Assembly: GCA_951804985.1 (NCBI GenBank)
Contig: OX638134.1
Location: forward strand, 82,377,679-82,441,678
Length of the DNA stretch: 64,000 nt
Direction: 5' to 3'
Origin: Dryomyza anilis
Lineage: Eukaryota > Arthropoda > Insecta > Diptera > Dryomyzidae
In this document: one piece after another, positions 61,749-64,000 of the stretch
Position numbering within the stretch: the stretch's first letter is position 1
Layout: the number at the start of each line of letters is the position of its first letter
The notes under the pieces: generated by a model
Seen by the model: the letters and a program-made list of their open reading frames with translations, nothing else
Database searches by the model: none
Told to the model about the DNA's origin: nothing
Position numbers and translations under genes: made by a program

Positions 61749-62527
61749 ACTTGCGCTTCTTAGATATTACCATCTTCATCGATAGCTAAGCAACCATCAA
61801 AGCCTTGCAGAATAGGAATATTAGATCGGAGGTAGTCAGCCGTTGTCGCAGAGGGTTATCGATGAACAACACTGTTTAAAACTGTGCTGGGTACCAGGAC
61901 ATAACAATATTCCAGGAAATGAAAACGCCGACAAACTGGCAAAGTTAGGAGTAGTTAAACAAACGGTAGAAACAGATAATACTGTAAAACCTCCTGTGGC
62001 AGACTTCGAAGTACGTATAACAAACAGACTCGAAGAACAAATGATAAAAAGATGGCACGACTCATGCCTTGCCTCAAAAAAAATATGGAACGACATAAAA
62101 AGGGATTCAGCGAGACTATACTAGAGCTCAAAAAAACAGAACTTAGATAACTAGTAGGAATTATCACAGGACATAACACCTTACTATCACATCTTAGAAA
62201 AATGGGTTTTAGAGTGGACGACCTGTGTAGGTGGTGCGGTGACATAGAAGTCGAGGAAAACAGCTATCACTTCCTCTGCCAATGTCCTGCACTATCGATC
62301 AAACGTAACAAAATTCTAGGCTCTTTTTTCTTCCAGGAAATGGACGACATCAAGAACAAACATCTGCTAAAAATAATGAAATTCATCCGCGCATCTGGAT
62401 GGACAAAAATGGAAAAACGTCCATAGGACACCATATAGTGGGAACAGAATGGATCAACTCTGGTCTAAGTGGTCGACAACACAACGATTGCCGACACCTA
62501 AAAACCTAACCTAACTTGCGCTTCTTA
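61749..62527 (+). mobile_element. 5'-truncated non-LTR retrotransposon with 14 bp target duplication
   Basis: The perfect direct repeat ACTTGCGCTTCTTA (61749-61762 and 62514-62527) brackets a 751 bp insertion ending CCTAACCTA. The insertion holds the end of ORF2 of an RNase H-bearing element (I/LOA/R1-like group, inferred), broken by frameshifts and stops. The truncation at the 5' side with duplication on both sides is the signature of target-primed reverse transcription. Confidence 0.88.
61763..62426 (+). pseudogene. ORF2 C-terminal remnant: RNase H and CCHC-like zinc motif
   Basis: Frame 1 (61763 onward) reads DITIFIDS, a stop, then ATIKALQNRN, matching the FTDSQAAIKAL region of the RNase H domain of LINEs. 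A shift near 61850 moves to the frame with CWVPGHNNIPGNENADKLAK, which carries the His and last Asp region of RNase H. After a stop at 62122 the frame shifts again. It passes another stop in the LVGIITGH region and ends with a C-x2-C...H-x4-C motif (CRWCGDIEVEENSYHFLCQC). At least two frameshifts and several stops make it non-functional. Reverse transcriptase and endonuclease are absent through 5' truncation. Confidence 0.85.
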
Positions 62528-63376
62528 TATTGCTCTTGCAAATGATCATCACTATTTTGTACATATTTTAAAACTTAAAGTATGTTTTTGTTTTTCGATC
62601 TTTTCTCGCTCTTGACAAAAATACAAGAACAAAATGCAAAAACTAGACATTTTGATCATTACTAGTGGAAAACGAGTTTCTAATACATGTTGTAGTAAAA
62701 ACAACTAATAGAAATACAAATGCACTTTATACCCAAATACAAAAAAGTACATTCGTTTATTTCGGTGTAAACTTTGTTGCTTCAATTTAATTAAATTTTT
62801 GAAATTATTTCAATCTACTGTTTATTCTCATTTCCGAGTCCACTCGACATTGTACAGTGAAAGCTGGTGTCTTTTATCGCGTTCATCTTGTTGCATGTTG
62901 TAGTTTGTAGTGATCGTGTATTGCACAGGACGATTATTATTACAGTGCATTATAACAACAGCAAAAATCTCATGTCTTGTAAATTTAAGACATATGCAGA
63001 TGTCATATTCGAGCTGCACTTAAGCAGAATATATCCTGACATCCTATAACATCCTACAGCCACATCTTAATAATCAGCACCAAGTAAGTCAATGAGTCAG
63101 AGTACTCTCGTCTGGAAGCTGCAGGTGTCTATTTGCTTAATTTGTGCTTTTTGTTGTGTCGTCCTTTAATAATTTGAATAATTGATTGTTGTCGAGATTC
63201 GAAAGGATTCTAGGAATTGTAGTGTGATGTCATTTCTCTAGTGTAAACTATAATATGAAAGGTCAGGGATGTTATATATTAAAGGAATTCGAGAATATTG
63301 AAATTTTAAAGTGGAATTAAAAATATGTTCGCGAATACATAAAGAATAATTAATTCAAAGTATTTATGTCCATGTG
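62528..63376. other. no gene seen
   Basis: Single-copy AT-rich sequence. Short frames (62828-63049, both strands) have no domain. Confidence 0.45.
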
Positions 63377-63686
63377 TATTGTCGTTGGCTCCGTTGGTTA
63401 GTATGTCGGCTTACAAGTCGAAAGGTCGCGGGTCGAACTCCCTCGTTTTCAACATAATACAACAAATTTTAAATCATTTTCATACGGCGCTATCTCTCGA
63501 CAGACATTGACAAACCTCTCAGAATAAAACATTGTCTTAAAAAAGGCCTATAATCACGCCATTCGAATTTGTCATTAAACTGTATATCCTACCATTTGAA
63601 TAAAAAATATAGCAGAGCTCAAATAGTAAGAGAGGTTCGGCAGAAGTTCTTCTGATCTGTTGCGCCATACTATTATTATTATTGTC
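63377..63686 (+). mobile_element. tRNA-derived SINE, copy 4, with 7 bp target duplication
   Basis: The SINE (63384-63679, 296 bp) has an A-box-like TGGCTCCGTTGG and a B-box-like GGGTCGAACTCC. Its body follows the same order as the 39.9 kb copy (CATTTGAA..AGCAGAGCTCAAA, GCAGAAGTTCT, GTTGCGCCATAC) and it has an (ATT)n tail. TATTGTC flanks it on both sides (63377-63383 and 63680-63686). It is more diverged than copy 2, so probably an older insertion or another subfamily. Confidence 0.87.
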
Positions 63687-64000
63687 TTCCTTACAGGAAA
63701 TATTACAAATCGGCACTAGTTCTGTCCCCTTTATATGATACCAACCGGTAATTTTAGTTTAACTCGGAAGGGGTGACTTCATAGATAAATTTAGACCCGC
63801 CTAAATTTTCCGATGTCGTTATCATAGGAATGGTGAATTGGAAATTTGAATACATTTAGAACTATCACTCAACTGGTCTTCAATAGTAGTATTTCTACGG
63901 AACCAGATTCTCCTATTAAAACCAGTTAAGTATTAGATCTAAAGGTATATAAGTTGTCAATTCTCTCCTTAATTCTTACTTGAGGGTTATTCATCTCCAG
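63687..64000. other. unclassified sequence at window edge
   Basis: No gene is seen. A TATATAAG box (about 63944) is followed by pyrimidine-rich DNA. It might be an LTR or promoter that continues outside the window, but there is no proof. Confidence 0.25.

Overview
This 64 kb window is nuclear DNA from an insect, most likely a higher fly (Diptera, Brachycera) with a large repeat-rich genome. The base composition is very AT-rich. CAG/CAA trinucleotide tracts are frequent in non-coding DNA, one recognisable gene has 59-76 bp introns of the usual dipteran size, and there are several classes of insect retroelement. Genus and species cannot be fixed from the sequence. No bacterial, CRISPR, rRNA or functional tRNA feature is visible.

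Only one gene is convincing: a four-exon plus-strand gene (CDS 58105-59011, 235 codons) for an MITD1-type protein, with an N-terminal MIT domain and a C-terminal PLD-like membrane-binding domain. Members of this family work with ESCRT-III at the cytokinetic midbody. A 20-base candidate microexon with strong splice sites lies about 0.9 kb upstream (57173-57192) and may belong to another transcript. The other long open frames are mostly by-products of tandem repeats or trinucleotide runs. The rest of the window is probably intergenic DNA or very long introns.

The window is dominated by tandem repeats. Ten arrays of one 18-19 bp minisatellite superfamily (typical units AAAAATTGAATTTTTAGTG, TTTTTAGTTCAAAATTGAA and AAATTTACATTTTCACTC) fill about 12.8 kb by my boundaries, in both orientations: 3.2-3.6, 4.7-6.3, 7.8-9.4, 12.3-14.6, 18.4-20.3, 28.9-29.7, 31.2-32.7, 36.0-37.4, 55.4-56.0 and 59.2-60.1 kb. 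Other tandem families are an 11-12 bp array (2.3-3.1 kb), an about 540 bp duplication (15.9-17.0 kb), a four-copy unit of about 300-324 bp (33.6-34.8 kb), a 167 bp duplication (44 kb), an A-rich repeat of about 127-150 bp (45.2-45.7 kb), 15-16 bp arrays inside a dispersed element (46-46.9 kb), a 12 bp array with a 536 bp duplication (49.6-51.1 kb) and a 120 bp duplication (55.9-56.1 kb).

Dispersed elements include four copies of a tRNA-derived SINE (window start, 39.9, 50.7 and 63.4 kb; two have clear target-site duplications). There is also a solo LTR with an ATAT target duplication (22.08-22.60 kb) and a partial second copy (61.35-61.64 kb). A 5'-truncated RNase H-bearing non-LTR retrotransposon has a perfect 14 bp target duplication (61.76-62.51 kb). 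The remainder are a short terminal-inverted-repeat element (40.64-41.33 kb), a composite element with a minisatellite inside (45.78-47.12 kb), and two long inverted repeats that could form hairpin RNA (21.44-21.73 and 39.61-39.78 kb).

The most noteworthy signals are a run of six 5-bp-phased heat-shock modules just upstream of the TATA box of the LTR, kept in both copies; four independent duplications with almost the same period (536-545 bp); and the large two-orientation minisatellite superfamily. I found no clearly new multi-gene system.
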